Source of the DNA: Syntrophomonas palmitatica JCM 14374
Lineage (GTDB): Bacteria; Bacillota; Syntrophomonadia; Syntrophomonadales; Syntrophomonadaceae
Length of the DNA: 64,000 bases
Direction: 5' to 3'
NCBI RefSeq assembly: GCF_001311885.1
Contig: NZ_BBCE01000011.1
Location: 32,430-96,429 of the forward strand
The translations under genes and the position numbers were made by a program. Shown here piece after piece: positions 24,002 through 32,861 of the stretch (positions are counted from its first letter, which is position 1; each line of letters opens with the position of its first letter). Below the pieces are notes generated by a model. It saw only the letters and a program-made list of their open reading frames with translations. It was not told the DNA's origin and searched no databases.

Positions 24002-24723
24002 TATGATTTCTCTTTCCAGGAAATACTAATGTCATCAACCGGCTGTTGCTCAATATAATCTTGAACAGGTCTATACTGTCGAGTTAACTCCGGCAAACAA
24101 ACATCCTGCATAGAGCACAGGCTGCACCGTACCCCTTTGCCCGCTGCCGGGGTAAGGCCGGCATTATATGCCATGTGCATCCGTCGGGAAAGGTCTATGA
24201 CCCTGGAGCAAATTTTTTCATCAAAAGTGATTTCCACCCGGTGTCTGGTCTGGCCGTAGTACAGGAAACCTTTCTCAACAGCCGCCCCTGTCATTTCTTC
24301 CAGGCAAATGGCCTGGGCGCACAGCTGCACCACGTCCCGGTCGTCCTTTTTAGGGCGCCCGCGCTTGTACTCAACCGGCACAGGTCTATAATACCCTGCC
24401 CTTCCTGGCAGCCTGGCCCCATTGCCTTCGCTGTCCGGCGCCAGGGGATGGAATTCCACCATGTCAGCTATTCCCCACAGTCCCAGTTGATATGATTTCA
24501 GCGGCAGCGAGCGCGCATATACTACTCCATCGCGATACTCCTTATATTCGGGATTATGTACCTTTTCATGCAAGATTTGCCCTTCTGCCGTCCGCTGATT
24601 CTCCTGCCACTGCTGCTCCAGGTGGATGAGTCCCCACTGCCTTTCGCAAAAGGCAAAGTGCTGGATAGCGGACAAGGGGATGAGGTCCTCTTCGGTATAG
24701 TTATTTTTATTCAAACCAATCAT
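24001..24723 (-). CDS. cas4: CRISPR-associated exonuclease Cas4 (type I-C)
   Basis: RecB-like nuclease with an iron-sulfur cluster that trims prespacers and helps select those with the correct PAM. It has 240 residues. The first cluster cysteine lies in AFCERQW near the N-terminus, and the other three in RCSLCSMQDVC near the C-terminus. The nuclease core is PVEYKRG, with the preceding acidic residue in GIADMVEF. The gene overlaps the end of cas7c by 17 bases and cas1 by one base, so all three are tightly packed. Confidence 0.95.
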   Translation of the reverse strand: MIGLNKNNYTEEDLIPLSAIQHFAFCERQWGLIHLEQQWQENQRTAEGQILHEKVHNPEYKEYRDGVVYARSLPLKSYQLGLWGIADMVEFHPLAPDSEGNGARLPGRAGYYRPVPVEYKRGRPKKDDRDVVQLCAQAICLEEMTGAAVEKGFLYYGQTRHRVEITFDEKICSRVIDLSRRMHMAYNAGLTPAAGKGVRCSLCSMQDVCLPELTRQYRPVQDYIEQQPVDDISISWKEKS

Positions 24724-25810
24724 GATATTCTATCCCATCTGGCAATGGTTCTTTGCTTACAGTTACCTGGTAATCATCAATGGACCGTGCGGGCTTCGTT
24801 TTATTTTTCCTGTCAACACTAATTCGATTAAACAATTTATGTGCGGGAGCATTTCCCAGGCCTTTTTCATCGGAATGACTAAAAATATACAATCCTCGGG
24901 TAGTCATTTCTCCTCTAGCTGCAGAACGGTCTTGTTCAAACATGTTAGCCAACGCTGACCATAATAAATTGAGATCTTTATCGTCAATGGGATTACCTTC
25001 TGTGGTCAATCTCGCTGCCAGGTTGGGGTTATAAAAGCCATGAGCCCTGTATAAGCCGTAAGGCACAATAGGTTTTCTCCCCATTTCGGTTTGCTTTTTT
25101 GGGGCATCGGATTCTCTGGTAATTGCGACTCGCGTAATACTAACATCTAAAGGAAATATAGGGTCAATAGATTTGGCAAATGTTATCTGTACCGGTCCTC
25201 TCACCTGGCCGGCATTTGTACCGACAGTAAGTACCGCGCCAAACATCCGTACATCATAGTATTTTTTTACCATGGCCTCCTGTAATTTTTCTTTATCCGC
25301 CCTGGTCATCTTTATGTTTTTAACAGCACTTGCTATATTTTGTGCAAGTTCGTCCAGTTTCTTTTTGTACTGATCGGGTATTTCACCATCATATTCCTCT
25401 TTCAAATACTCCAGAATTTCCTTCTTGGTTCTAAGATCGCTCGACCAAATTACCTTTTGTTCCTGTTCATCAATATCGAATATATCCGACAATTCATCGG
25501 TTAACCAGTCAAAAAAGTCCTTATCGTTTATGCTTACTTCAGGAAGTGTTATTTGTTTATCCCTCATCACTTTATAGCAAAGCGTATTCAATGCTGCTTT
25601 GCTTTGAATAAATATCTCCTTCCCTTCAGCCAAGGCTACATAATCTCTAATTTTTCTTTTTATGGCTACGTCCGTGACAAAGCCATGACCGGTTTCAGGG
25701 TCAATTCTGGGCATATTGCCCGCATCAGGGTCTCCGTTGGGGTTGCCGTTGGTGACATCAAAAAGCAGAACAAAGTCATGTCGTTTTTGGGGATCAGTAT
25801 ATAAAGCCAT
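24707..25810 (-). CDS. cas7c: Cascade backbone protein Cas7c (Csd2)
   Basis: Backbone subunit of the type I-C Cascade that coats the crRNA. The N-terminus is the classic Csd2 block, FDVTNGNPNGDPDAGNMPR, followed by GHGFVTDVAIKRKIRD. The FGAVLTVG and GPVQITFAKS blocks are also present. At 367 residues it is longer than many Csd2 proteins of roughly 280-300 residues (remembered range). The excess is a charged, probably helical insertion at about residues 100-165, before YYDVRMFGAV. GGGAGG precedes ATG 25810, 17 bases after the cas8c stop. The frame is intact. Confidence 0.95.
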   Translation of the reverse strand: MALYTDPQKRHDFVLLFDVTNGNPNGDPDAGNMPRIDPETGHGFVTDVAIKRKIRDYVALAEGKEIFIQSKAALNTLCYKVMRDKQITLPEVSINDKDFFDWLTDELSDIFDIDEQEQKVIWSSDLRTKKEILEYLKEEYDGEIPDQYKKKLDELAQNIASAVKNIKMTRADKEKLQEAMVKKYYDVRMFGAVLTVGTNAGQVRGPVQITFAKSIDPIFPLDVSITRVAITRESDAPKKQTEMGRKPIVPYGLYRAHGFYNPNLAARLTTEGNPIDDKDLNLLWSALANMFEQDRSAARGEMTTRGLYIFSHSDEKGLGNAPAHKLFNRISVDRKNKTKPARSIDDYQVTVSKEPLPDGIEYHDWFE

Positions 25811-25827
25811 TTTATTTCCTCCCTACA

Positions 25828-27674
25828 TTATTTTTTAATGCGCCTGGAGTTAAATTCCGCTCGCTGGTGATAAAAGCCCAGGGCAAATTCTCCTTGCTGA
25901 TATAACGTCATAGTCCGTGGAAATCCGCCGCCTTCATCAATCTTTTTAATTGCCGATTCCAGTAAATCTTCCAATTCCTGATATCTAACATAATTATCTT
26001 TTCTAATTTTCGGCATATGGCCTTCGTGGCCATATTGACAAGGGAAGGCATTACAGTTAACGGCACTGTAGAAGCCGAGCCATAGTACCTGTCCACCAAT
26101 GTAGATGATAGTTTTCCTGTTGCCGACCGGCGTTGAATTTCCTCCAGCACCGCCAATAAAATCCCGGCCTGATAAGATACTTCATCTCTGTTATCATCGA
26201 GACTCTCCATCTTTTTAGCTTCCTCCTTTCTAAAGGTTAAACAAAACTTGACCACAGTACATAGCCTTTGCCAAACTTCGATCGGTTCAAGGCTTTTATT
26301 ATTCTTTTGACCTGTATCTTCAATCATACTGCCATCCCTGGCGCCGGAAATACGCAGTCGTCTAACAGCCGACTGAAAAAGCGAAAATGGCGGAGGCTCT
26401 CCTAAATACGCACTTCGAATTAAAATTCTGCCCATGTTAGGATCTACATCGTTCAGAGGCTCGAGTAAATCCTGAATAACATACGGGCGTCTTTTTTGGC
26501 CATAAGCATCTACCAGGTTCATAGCCTCGAAATACTGTAGAAGATTGTTTTTAATTGTTTTCGAGGAAGCATGGATCCAATCCCTAACGGCTACTCTTCC
26601 GGGACCATTGGGCGATAAAACCGCAAGGTAAAAGGCGTTTTCATCCAGATTTAAACTGCTGGTACTTCCTGTCCATGGACTTATTAAGAATTTATTGATA
26701 AGTTCATCTGTTGTTTCAACTTTGACCTGTTTATTGTGAGCAAGCGGAACAGAAACAATATTTAAGGGATCGTATTCTTGATTATCTAGGGATATCGTCA
26801 TGTCTTCCTTTAACCAATAAACAGCAACCTGATTGCGGGGACTATCGTTTTTAACCCTGCCATTCACATCCTTATCAATATAAATTGCCCTCGAATTAGA
26901 CTCAATTAAATGGTTCATTACCTGTGAGGATCTATCAGCACATGTTAGGCAAAGACCTATAGAAGCCCCTTTTTGCCGATAACGATAAGATATAAAGGAA
27001 TTATCATTCAGGCTTACCATCTGCCGATCTGCGCCATTGAATGTAATTTTGAGTGGCGAATTTGTTACAATATCTTTATATTGACCACAAATACTACATT
27101 GTTGAGAAATCCCATTACAGATTTTTGTTTTAATCTTTTCCGCCCAAAAGCACTTGGTTTCTTGCAGTTCATGTAGATGTTTGCCTTTTAACCAGCCTTT
27201 TTCATATACAAAGGTGGTCCAGGTCTTATTAAAAAGCTCCTTTCCTTTCATAGCTTTTAAAATTGATTCATCTCTTAGCTTATCTTCAATCGCATTAATC
27301 GCTTCCTTTAGAAGATGATCGCTAAAACATTCAGAATTCTTCATTTCTTTAAGCAATTCTAGGAATGCTTTATGTTTTCGAGAAGCCTTTTTATCCTTTG
27401 CGCCTTCTTTCTTGTCAGCTATTCCCAATACATATCCCATTTCATCGGCAAATGGATAAGGAAATATGGTACCTCCTGAACGGTTCGCCAGTTTTGCCCT
27501 AACCTTGTCTTTTTCACCTGCATAATCCTCAATTTGTATTTGGATTGGGTCTTTTCCTGGATAGATGTGAATTACATATTTTATTGGTTCCGATTTATAT
27601 ACTCCATAGCCAACCGGGGATAGTCTATCTGCTTTATCGAGTTTCTCTGCCTTTTCAACTAACTCCCTTAACAT
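25828..27674 (-). CDS. cas8c: Cascade large subunit Cas8c (Csd1), one frame break
   Basis: Large subunit of type I-C Cascade, responsible for PAM recognition; in I-C systems its gene also encodes Cas11 from an internal start. Family blocks are VDRYYGSAST and the C-terminal TLYQQGEFALGFYHQRA, plus a CSICG/CLTC cysteine pair in the middle. The frame breaks near 26021. Reading GGG instead of GG yields VNMATKGHMPKIRKDNY, joining the two parts into about 615 residues, normal for Csd1. GGAGGG before ATG 27674 fixes the start. It overlaps the end of cas5c by 20 bases. I treat it as one intact gene with a sequence error. Confidence 0.93.
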
Positions 27675-28379
27675 GGACACCCTCCAGTCCGTACAGTTGT
27701 ATGTACTTCTCCTCTGGTATTCTCATGATTCCATTGTCAAGTGCGGCATTAAAAAAGATTGGTTGATGGTATCCCGATACAATAATTGCCTTTCCATCCT
27801 GGTGATTTTTAAAAGTCATTTCTTTGCGTGAATCGCTTTTACAGAAAGCAATATCAAATAGCATATTACCCAGATTCATACTTTGATCAAAAGGTTTTTC
27901 GTCACCTGTAACTTCTGAAAAATAGGCTGAACATTCGCGGGTTCCTAAATAGGGCTGATGGCGGCATTGACCATTTACCAATCGCCGTTTGAATTGAGCG
28001 ATATATTTATTCTTATGGCTATCGGTGGTTTCTTTTAAACGCACATCAGCCAGAATAATATAAGACAGGTTTTTTAGATATAAACTTGCCCTTTGCTGAC
28101 GCTTTTCTTCAATTACAATCGGCTTACCTCCCGGGCTCTGGCGGTCCTTGATTTCGTTACGCAGTATCGCATATTCGTTGATTTTGTTAAGAACCATATC
28201 TCTCTCACCTCCCAGCCCATTTCCGGTTTCCAGCAAATCGCTTCAAGAACCCCTCGTGCCGCTGAGGGTGTCATTACAGGATAAGTAACCCGTTCAACTT
28301 TAAATTCAGGACGGGTAAAACAGGCTATGGGACCCCACACTTTGACCGCAACATCGTACCGGCTAATAGCTTCATTCAA
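27655..28379 (-). CDS. cas5c: Cas5c (Cas5d), pre-crRNA processing Cascade subunit, one frame break
   Basis: In type I-C, Cas5 replaces Cas6 and cuts the pre-crRNA within the repeat, then stays on the 5' handle. The N-terminus has the family block [18 protein letters not shown], followed by [12 protein letters not shown]; then comes [11 protein letters not shown]. The frame breaks at about 28194. Reading GGG instead of GG gives [18 protein letters not shown] and about 241 residues, the usual size. A TTG start at 28379 has GGGAGGG about eight bases upstream; the GTG at 28385 is too close to that site. It follows cas3 with about 15 bases between them and overlaps cas8c. Confidence 0.92.
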
Positions 28380-28394
28380 ACTCACAACCCTCCC

Positions 28395-30587
28395 TTACAC
28401 AATCAAGTCGGCCGGATCCAACTCAACTTCATTAATACCTGTAAGCGGATCATACACCCCCTCCCACATATAAAGACCTTTGGTCAATTCCCTCAACAAC
28501 CCGTAATTTATCAATACTCTGAGTTCCCATTCATATATGTTTACCAGGTAAGGCTGAAGCCTGCGCCAGGAATCCCTGCACGGTTGTTTTAACCATTCTC
28601 CAACAGATTTTTTATAATTACCGTATTTGACCACAACCGGTACGGTATTATCCTTTATTAAGCGGTACTCCTGCGCTGTTTTGGGGTAATTCAACCTTTC
28701 ACGCATTAACTGGATATTGTATTTATCCAGGTCATTGCCCAGGGTATAATAAAGCCTGGAATAATACTCTTCGAATATACCGGGGTCATTTAATATCTCG
28801 GGGTCTTCGTATTCTGCGAGAACCAGTTTGGCCGTCTCTATTCCAGCTGCATAAGGTCCGCGCAAAGGGGCTTCTTCTATCAGTTCAAATATGGTTACTT
28901 TCCCTTTTTCCGGTCTTCCTTCGCGGTTACATCTACCCGCTGCTTGAACTATACGGTCCAGCGGTCCCAATGCTCTATAAACCACCGGGAAATCAAGATC
29001 AACGCCAGCTTCAACCACCTGTGTACTAATCAATCTCACTGGTTCCCCATTTTTCAATCTTCTTCGAACATCTTTCAATAAATCCTGTCTGTGGATTCCG
29101 CATAATAACGTTGACAAATGTATGCAATCCTTGCCATTTAATTTCTTAACTAATTGCAGTGCCTGCTTACGCGTATTCATAATTACCATAACCTGCTTAT
29201 ATTGAAATATTTCTTCAGCCAGGTCATCCATTGAGACTTGCCCGGGCAACCTTTTATAATGCACACGGATAAGTTCTTTGTAATATTTTTCATACTCTGG
29301 TACTATTTCGCATATCTCAATATCAGTAAGTTCAGTTAAATAGTCTCCCCTTAGTGCCGGCTGGGTTGCCGTGGATAATACTACCGTAGTGCCGTAATTG
29401 TCTACTAAATCACGAAGAACCTGCAGGGTTGGCTTGAATAACTCCAGGGGCAAACTCTGAGCTTCGTCTAATATAATTACACTTTGGGCCAAATTGTGTA
29501 TTTTCCGGCAACGTGAAGGACTGTTTGAAAACAGGCTTTCCAGAAGCTGTACAGTAGTCGTTACTATAAGAGGTACATCCCAGTTTTCTTCGGCCAGTTT
29601 CAACCGCAATATACCTGGGTCTTGCATTTCATCATCTCCATATTGAACCTGGCTGTGGTGTTCTAATACCGCATTTTTTCCAAAAATTTCACGGTATATT
29701 TGCGCGGTTTGGTCAATAATGCTGGTATATGGCAACGCAAAAACTATGGTCTTTTGTTCATTGGTTAAGGCATGCTCCAGAGCAAAACCCAGAACGCTTC
29801 GAGTTTTGCCGCCTCCGGTAGGTACCGTTAACTTATATATCCCGGGTTTCCCCGTGGCTGCCATTAGACAGGAATCGTATATTTGTTTCCTAATTTTATT
29901 AAGAAAAGTAGGGTTATCCTGCTGGCATTTCTTTAAAAATTCGTCTTGATTTTGGCGAAAGACCTTGGCCATCTTCTTTATTGTTGGTTTTTCTTTGTTC
30001 CTTAAATATTGCTTATCGTGATGGAAATGCCCTTCTGTATCTAACCTGTCTGCATCAATTAAGACTGAAAACAACATGCGTATTAAAAATTCCCATTGCA
30101 AATTATCTATATTCTGAGGTAAACGGATTGTTTTCATATGCCTGTTTGCCATAACATCTCTTATAGCATTCTGCATGAGTGTGAACATTTTTCTATCTTT
30201 GTCTATGCTATCTAATTCAATGAGCCTGGCAGACAAGGTTCCTGGTTCCTCCAAACCAGAATGATGCCCGGCGACCGGCAGACCAATTATTTTATGCATC
30301 GCATTGTTTTGACCATGGATTAAATAAACAAAATCGCCGCCCCAGGGGGCATGCGGTACCGTCTCCGCAGGTTTGCCTTTGTCGATGGTTAAAAGATAAT
30401 CTTGAAATCCCGGGTTAACCTTTCCCAAATCGTGTAATAAACCTATGAATTCAGCAAGCTCAGCTACTTGTCCCTTATAAAACCCTTTTGCAAATCCTTT
30501 CGCATAATCTGCCACCTTGTTCAAATGGTCATTGAGGTAATGCCATTCACCTTTTTCGTTTTTTGTATGTGCATAGTAATATGTCAT
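28395..30587 (-). CDS. cas3: CRISPR-associated helicase/nuclease Cas3 (type I-C)
   Basis: Effector recruited by Cascade to unwind and shred target DNA. It has 730 residues. The N-terminal HD nuclease shows LLHDLGK and the later metal ligands in PVAGHHSGL. The superfamily 2 helicase has PTGGGKT (Walker A), ILDEAQSLP (motif II) and QAAGRCNREG (motif VI). The start is ATG 30587 with AAAGGA upstream; the in-frame extension to 30617 lacks a ribosome site. It is the first gene of the cas operon. The frame is intact. Confidence 0.96.
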   Translation of the reverse strand: MTYYYAHTKNEKGEWHYLNDHLNKVADYAKGFAKGFYKGQVAELAEFIGLLHDLGKVNPGFQDYLLTIDKGKPAETVPHAPWGGDFVYLIHGQNNAMHKIIGLPVAGHHSGLEEPGTLSARLIELDSIDKDRKMFTLMQNAIRDVMANRHMKTIRLPQNIDNLQWEFLIRMLFSVLIDADRLDTEGHFHHDKQYLRNKEKPTIKKMAKVFRQNQDEFLKKCQQDNPTFLNKIRKQIYDSCLMAATGKPGIYKLTVPTGGGKTRSVLGFALEHALTNEQKTIVFALPYTSIIDQTAQIYREIFGKNAVLEHHSQVQYGDDEMQDPGILRLKLAEENWDVPLIVTTTVQLLESLFSNSPSRCRKIHNLAQSVIILDEAQSLPLELFKPTLQVLRDLVDNYGTTVVLSTATQPALRGDYLTELTDIEICEIVPEYEKYYKELIRVHYKRLPGQVSMDDLAEEIFQYKQVMVIMNTRKQALQLVKKLNGKDCIHLSTLLCGIHRQDLLKDVRRRLKNGEPVRLISTQVVEAGVDLDFPVVYRALGPLDRIVQAAGRCNREGRPEKGKVTIFELIEEAPLRGPYAAGIETAKLVLAEYEDPEILNDPGIFEEYYSRLYYTLGNDLDKYNIQLMRERLNYPKTAQEYRLIKDNTVPVVVKYGNYKKSVGEWLKQPCRDSWRRLQPYLVNIYEWELRVLINYGLLRELTKGLYMWEGVYDPLTGINEVELDPADLIV

Positions 30588-30666
30588 AATAATCCTTTCT
30601 TTCTTAATTGTAGGCATTTCTTATTCAAATAACCTTTTTCTGCATCAACCATCATTTTCCTTCATA

Positions 30667-30751
30667 AGTATATTAAGATATACTGACATATAACTGTCAT
30701 TAAAATATTTATTTCTCTTTAATGTAAATAAAGATTATGAATCTTTATTTA
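30667..30751. repeat. Cluster of small perfect inverted repeats upstream of cas3
   Basis: Three palindromes lie in the gap before the cas operon. AGTATA-TTAAGA-TATACT is at 30667-30684, TGACA-TATAAC-TGTCA at 30684-30699, and a 12-base-arm element TAAATAAAGATT-ATG-AATCTTTATTTA at 30725-30751. The gap 30588-30907 holds no gene, only these and the terminator at 30774-30799. They fall where the cas promoter must be, so operators are plausible (inference). Confidence 0.6.
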
Positions 30752-30773
30752 TCCATAATGAACTCAAATAACA

Positions 30774-30799
30774 ATAAAACCGGGTTGCCCCGGTTTTAT
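30774..30799 (-). terminator. Terminator of the AOR operon
   Basis: A perfect 11-base-arm hairpin, ATAAAACCGGG-TTGC-CCCGGTTTTAT, with T-rich sequence beyond it on the minus strand. It lies 109 bases after the stop of the polyferredoxin gene and separates this operon from the cas operon. Confidence 0.75.
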
Positions 30800-30907
30800 C
30801 GTAATATCCTGTATTATATTTATTAATCCGTCTGCCTTTAGCCCGATTTGCCAATCTAAGAACAAAATGTTCCTTTATTTGTTCTGGTGTTCCTTCGTAA
30901 TTTATTC

Positions 30908-31381
30908 TTACCTTTCCAGCCCCAGCATATGCCCGGCCTGCTCAGTGCGTTTTTCTTCCAGGACCGTCTCCGGATCGACAAATTGGATCGCTCCGGTCCA
31001 GCAAAACTTTGCGCACTGGGGGTCGCCGCCGCACAGTTCGCATTTGTAGGCGGTTTTCTTCTCGGGATGAAAATTCATATGCCCAAAGGGACAGGCCAGG
31101 TTGCACTGGCGGCAGCCGATGCACTGCCCGGTGTTAACTTTGGGAACAGCACCGCCCGGTTCGCGGTATATAGCTCCGGCCACACAAGTCAATAGGCAGG
31201 GGGCGTTTTCGCAGGCAGCGCAGCTTACCGGGGCATTGCGGGCCTCACGGGTGAAGCGCACTACCCTGATACGGGAAAGGCGCGGGGAACAGACGCCCTC
31301 ATTGACCAGTGAGCAAATCATCTCACAGGCGCCGCAACCGACGCATTTTTCATGGTTAATATATAGAACCCGGTTTTCCAC
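30908..31381 (-). CDS. Four-cluster 4Fe-4S ferredoxin-like electron transfer protein
   Basis: A 157-residue polyferredoxin of the HycB/DmsB/AorB type. It contains four cysteine blocks: CVGCGACEMIC, CAACENAPC with a later C, CIGCRQCNLAC, and CELCGGDPQCAKFC. That is enough for four 4Fe-4S clusters that would pass electrons between the aldehyde oxidoreductase and a partner. The start is GTG at 31381 with AGGAGG eight bases upstream. It overlaps the end of the flavoprotein gene by 26 bases and is the last gene of the AOR operon. No signal peptide is present, so it is cytoplasmic. Confidence 0.88.
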   Translation of the reverse strand: MENRVLYINHEKCVGCGACEMICSLVNEGVCSPRLSRIRVVRFTREARNAPVSCAACENAPCLLTCVAGAIYREPGGAVPKVNTGQCIGCRQCNLACPFGHMNFHPEKKTAYKCELCGGDPQCAKFCWTGAIQFVDPETVLEEKRTEQAGHMLGLER

Positions 31382-32648
31382 CTGTCATTCCTCCTATCAC
31401 ATACGGTGGCAGATACCGGCGCAGGGCTTCCATGGTCCAGGGGGTTCTGAGCATCAATCCCGAATCGCTGATAATATCTTCAATCTCCTGACGCGAAAAC
31501 CGTTTCCTAATAAGACCAGCCACTACCCCTACATATTCAAGGCTGCCAACAGCCTGCATGCCTACTACCCGGTTGTTTTCAAATAGTATGCGCCAGCAGT
31601 TGGGACCGTTTTCTTTTTCCAGGATATGTGCTTCCCCCTCCAGATGGTCTTCTTTTAAACCAACAGCAGCTATTGGTATATTGTCGATTTCCTCTACCAC
31701 CATATTAAAGGCTCCCTCGTATTCTGCTTCCTGTCCCAGGCAGTTCATGGCAGCAATTTGGGCCTGTCTCCTGGCCGTAGGCCACAACATGCTGAGTACC
31801 GGTTTGCCGCTTACAGCGTCAAAGCTTTCTGCACAGTCACCGCAAGCATATACATTTGGCTTGCTGCACTGCATTTGTCTATTTACCTTGATCCCTCCCA
31901 GTTCACCTGATTCCAACCCTGCCGCAGCCGCCAATTCACACTCCGGCTTCATCCCTGCTGCCCAAATCAGGGTGTCACAGGGCAGGATTCTCTGGTCGGT
32001 AACTATCTCTTCTACTCGTTCACGGCCCCTTACTTCCCGAACCGTTTCGCCGGTTAATACCTGAATGCCGGTTCTCTCCAGCAAGATACGAATTATCAAG
32101 GCGGGTTTTTCATCAAACAAACGGGGCATGACCTGACCCAGGGATTCGATTATTGTGACCTGACATCCCCTGTCATTCATAGCCTGAGCCGCTTCAATAC
32201 CGATGTTTCCCGAACCGACTACCACCACACGCGAAGAAGGGGTTTGTTTTAAACGGTCCATATCCTCCAGGGTTTTTAAGGTGAAGGTTCCCGGAAGCCT
32301 GCTTCCCCTAACCTGTGGTATGAAGGGCCTTCCTCCAGTGGCTATTATCAGGCGGTCATAAGAATATCTATTTTTGTCGGAAACGATTTCCTGCTGATTC
32401 AGGTTCAAGGATTCAACCACTTCATCAAAGTGTGTTATTACTCCTTCTCGCTTATACGCTGCCAGGTCTTTTAAAAATACGTTTGCGCGCTGCAGGTGAC
32501 CAGCCAGGCAGTCCGGCAGGACGCAAGGCGAGTATAACGGATGCGGTTCACGCGAAAAGATGAGAATTTCGTGTTCAGGTTCAATCTGCTTTATGACAGC
32601 AGCGGCCTGATTGCCGGCGGCTCCGTTGCCTATTATCGCTATGCGCAT
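31356..32648 (-). CDS. FAD-dependent NAD(P)-disulfide-type oxidoreductase
   Basis: A 430-residue flavoprotein of the NADH oxidase/nitrite reductase-like class. The N-terminal FAD site is IIGNGAAGNQAA and the central NAD(P) site is VVVVGSGNIGIEAA. A third FAD motif, NVYACGDCAE, is also present. A redox-active cysteine is suggested by PLYSPCVLPD near residue 45. With AOR upstream and the polyferredoxin downstream, it probably links ferredoxin or aldehyde oxidation to a pyridine nucleotide (inference). ATG 32648 has AAGGAG eight bases upstream. The 213-base gap before it contains no gene. Confidence 0.85.
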   Translation of the reverse strand: MRIAIIGNGAAGNQAAAVIKQIEPEHEILIFSREPHPLYSPCVLPDCLAGHLQRANVFLKDLAAYKREGVITHFDEVVESLNLNQQEIVSDKNRYSYDRLIIATGGRPFIPQVRGSRLPGTFTLKTLEDMDRLKQTPSSRVVVVGSGNIGIEAAQAMNDRGCQVTIIESLGQVMPRLFDEKPALIIRILLERTGIQVLTGETVREVRGRERVEEIVTDQRILPCDTLIWAAGMKPECELAAAAGLESGELGGIKVNRQMQCSKPNVYACGDCAESFDAVSGKPVLSMLWPTARRQAQIAAMNCLGQEAEYEGAFNMVVEEIDNIPIAAVGLKEDHLEGEAHILEKENGPNCWRILFENNRVVGMQAVGSLEYVGVVAGLIRKRFSRQEIEDIISDSGLMLRTPWTMEALRRYLPPYVIGGMTGGKPGSIY

Positions 32649-32750
32649 GGCAAGTCTCCTTATCTTAAATACTGATTTCACAAACGGCTATGATTTACAC
32701 ATTATTGTTTGGCACAGATTAACGCTGGTTATTTATAAACTATGCCCTTT

Positions 32751-32822
32751 GGGCGATAGGCTTTTGGATGGCTTCGCTGCGCTCGCAACGACAGAGCGGC
32801 GGTGCTGCCGCCAGCGATGATA
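32751..32822. repeat. REP-like intergenic sequence
   Basis: In the gap between AOR and the flavoprotein gene, TGGCTTCGCTGCGCTCGCAA is followed by a GC-rich hairpin GGCGG-TGCTG-CCGCC. This phrase resembles dispersed intergenic elements I recall from many bacteria. It stands out as GC-rich in an otherwise AT-rich gap. It could lower expression of the downstream genes of the operon. Confidence 0.4.
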
Positions 32823-32861
32823 CCAAAATTGACCCGCTCACGTTCCGGCGTTATCCCGATA

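Noticed and set aside
22635..28379. Calling the type I-C system degenerate because cas2, cas8c and cas5c are split
   Set aside because: Each split is repaired by one G in a GGG run and the same defect occurs in unrelated housekeeping genes nearby.
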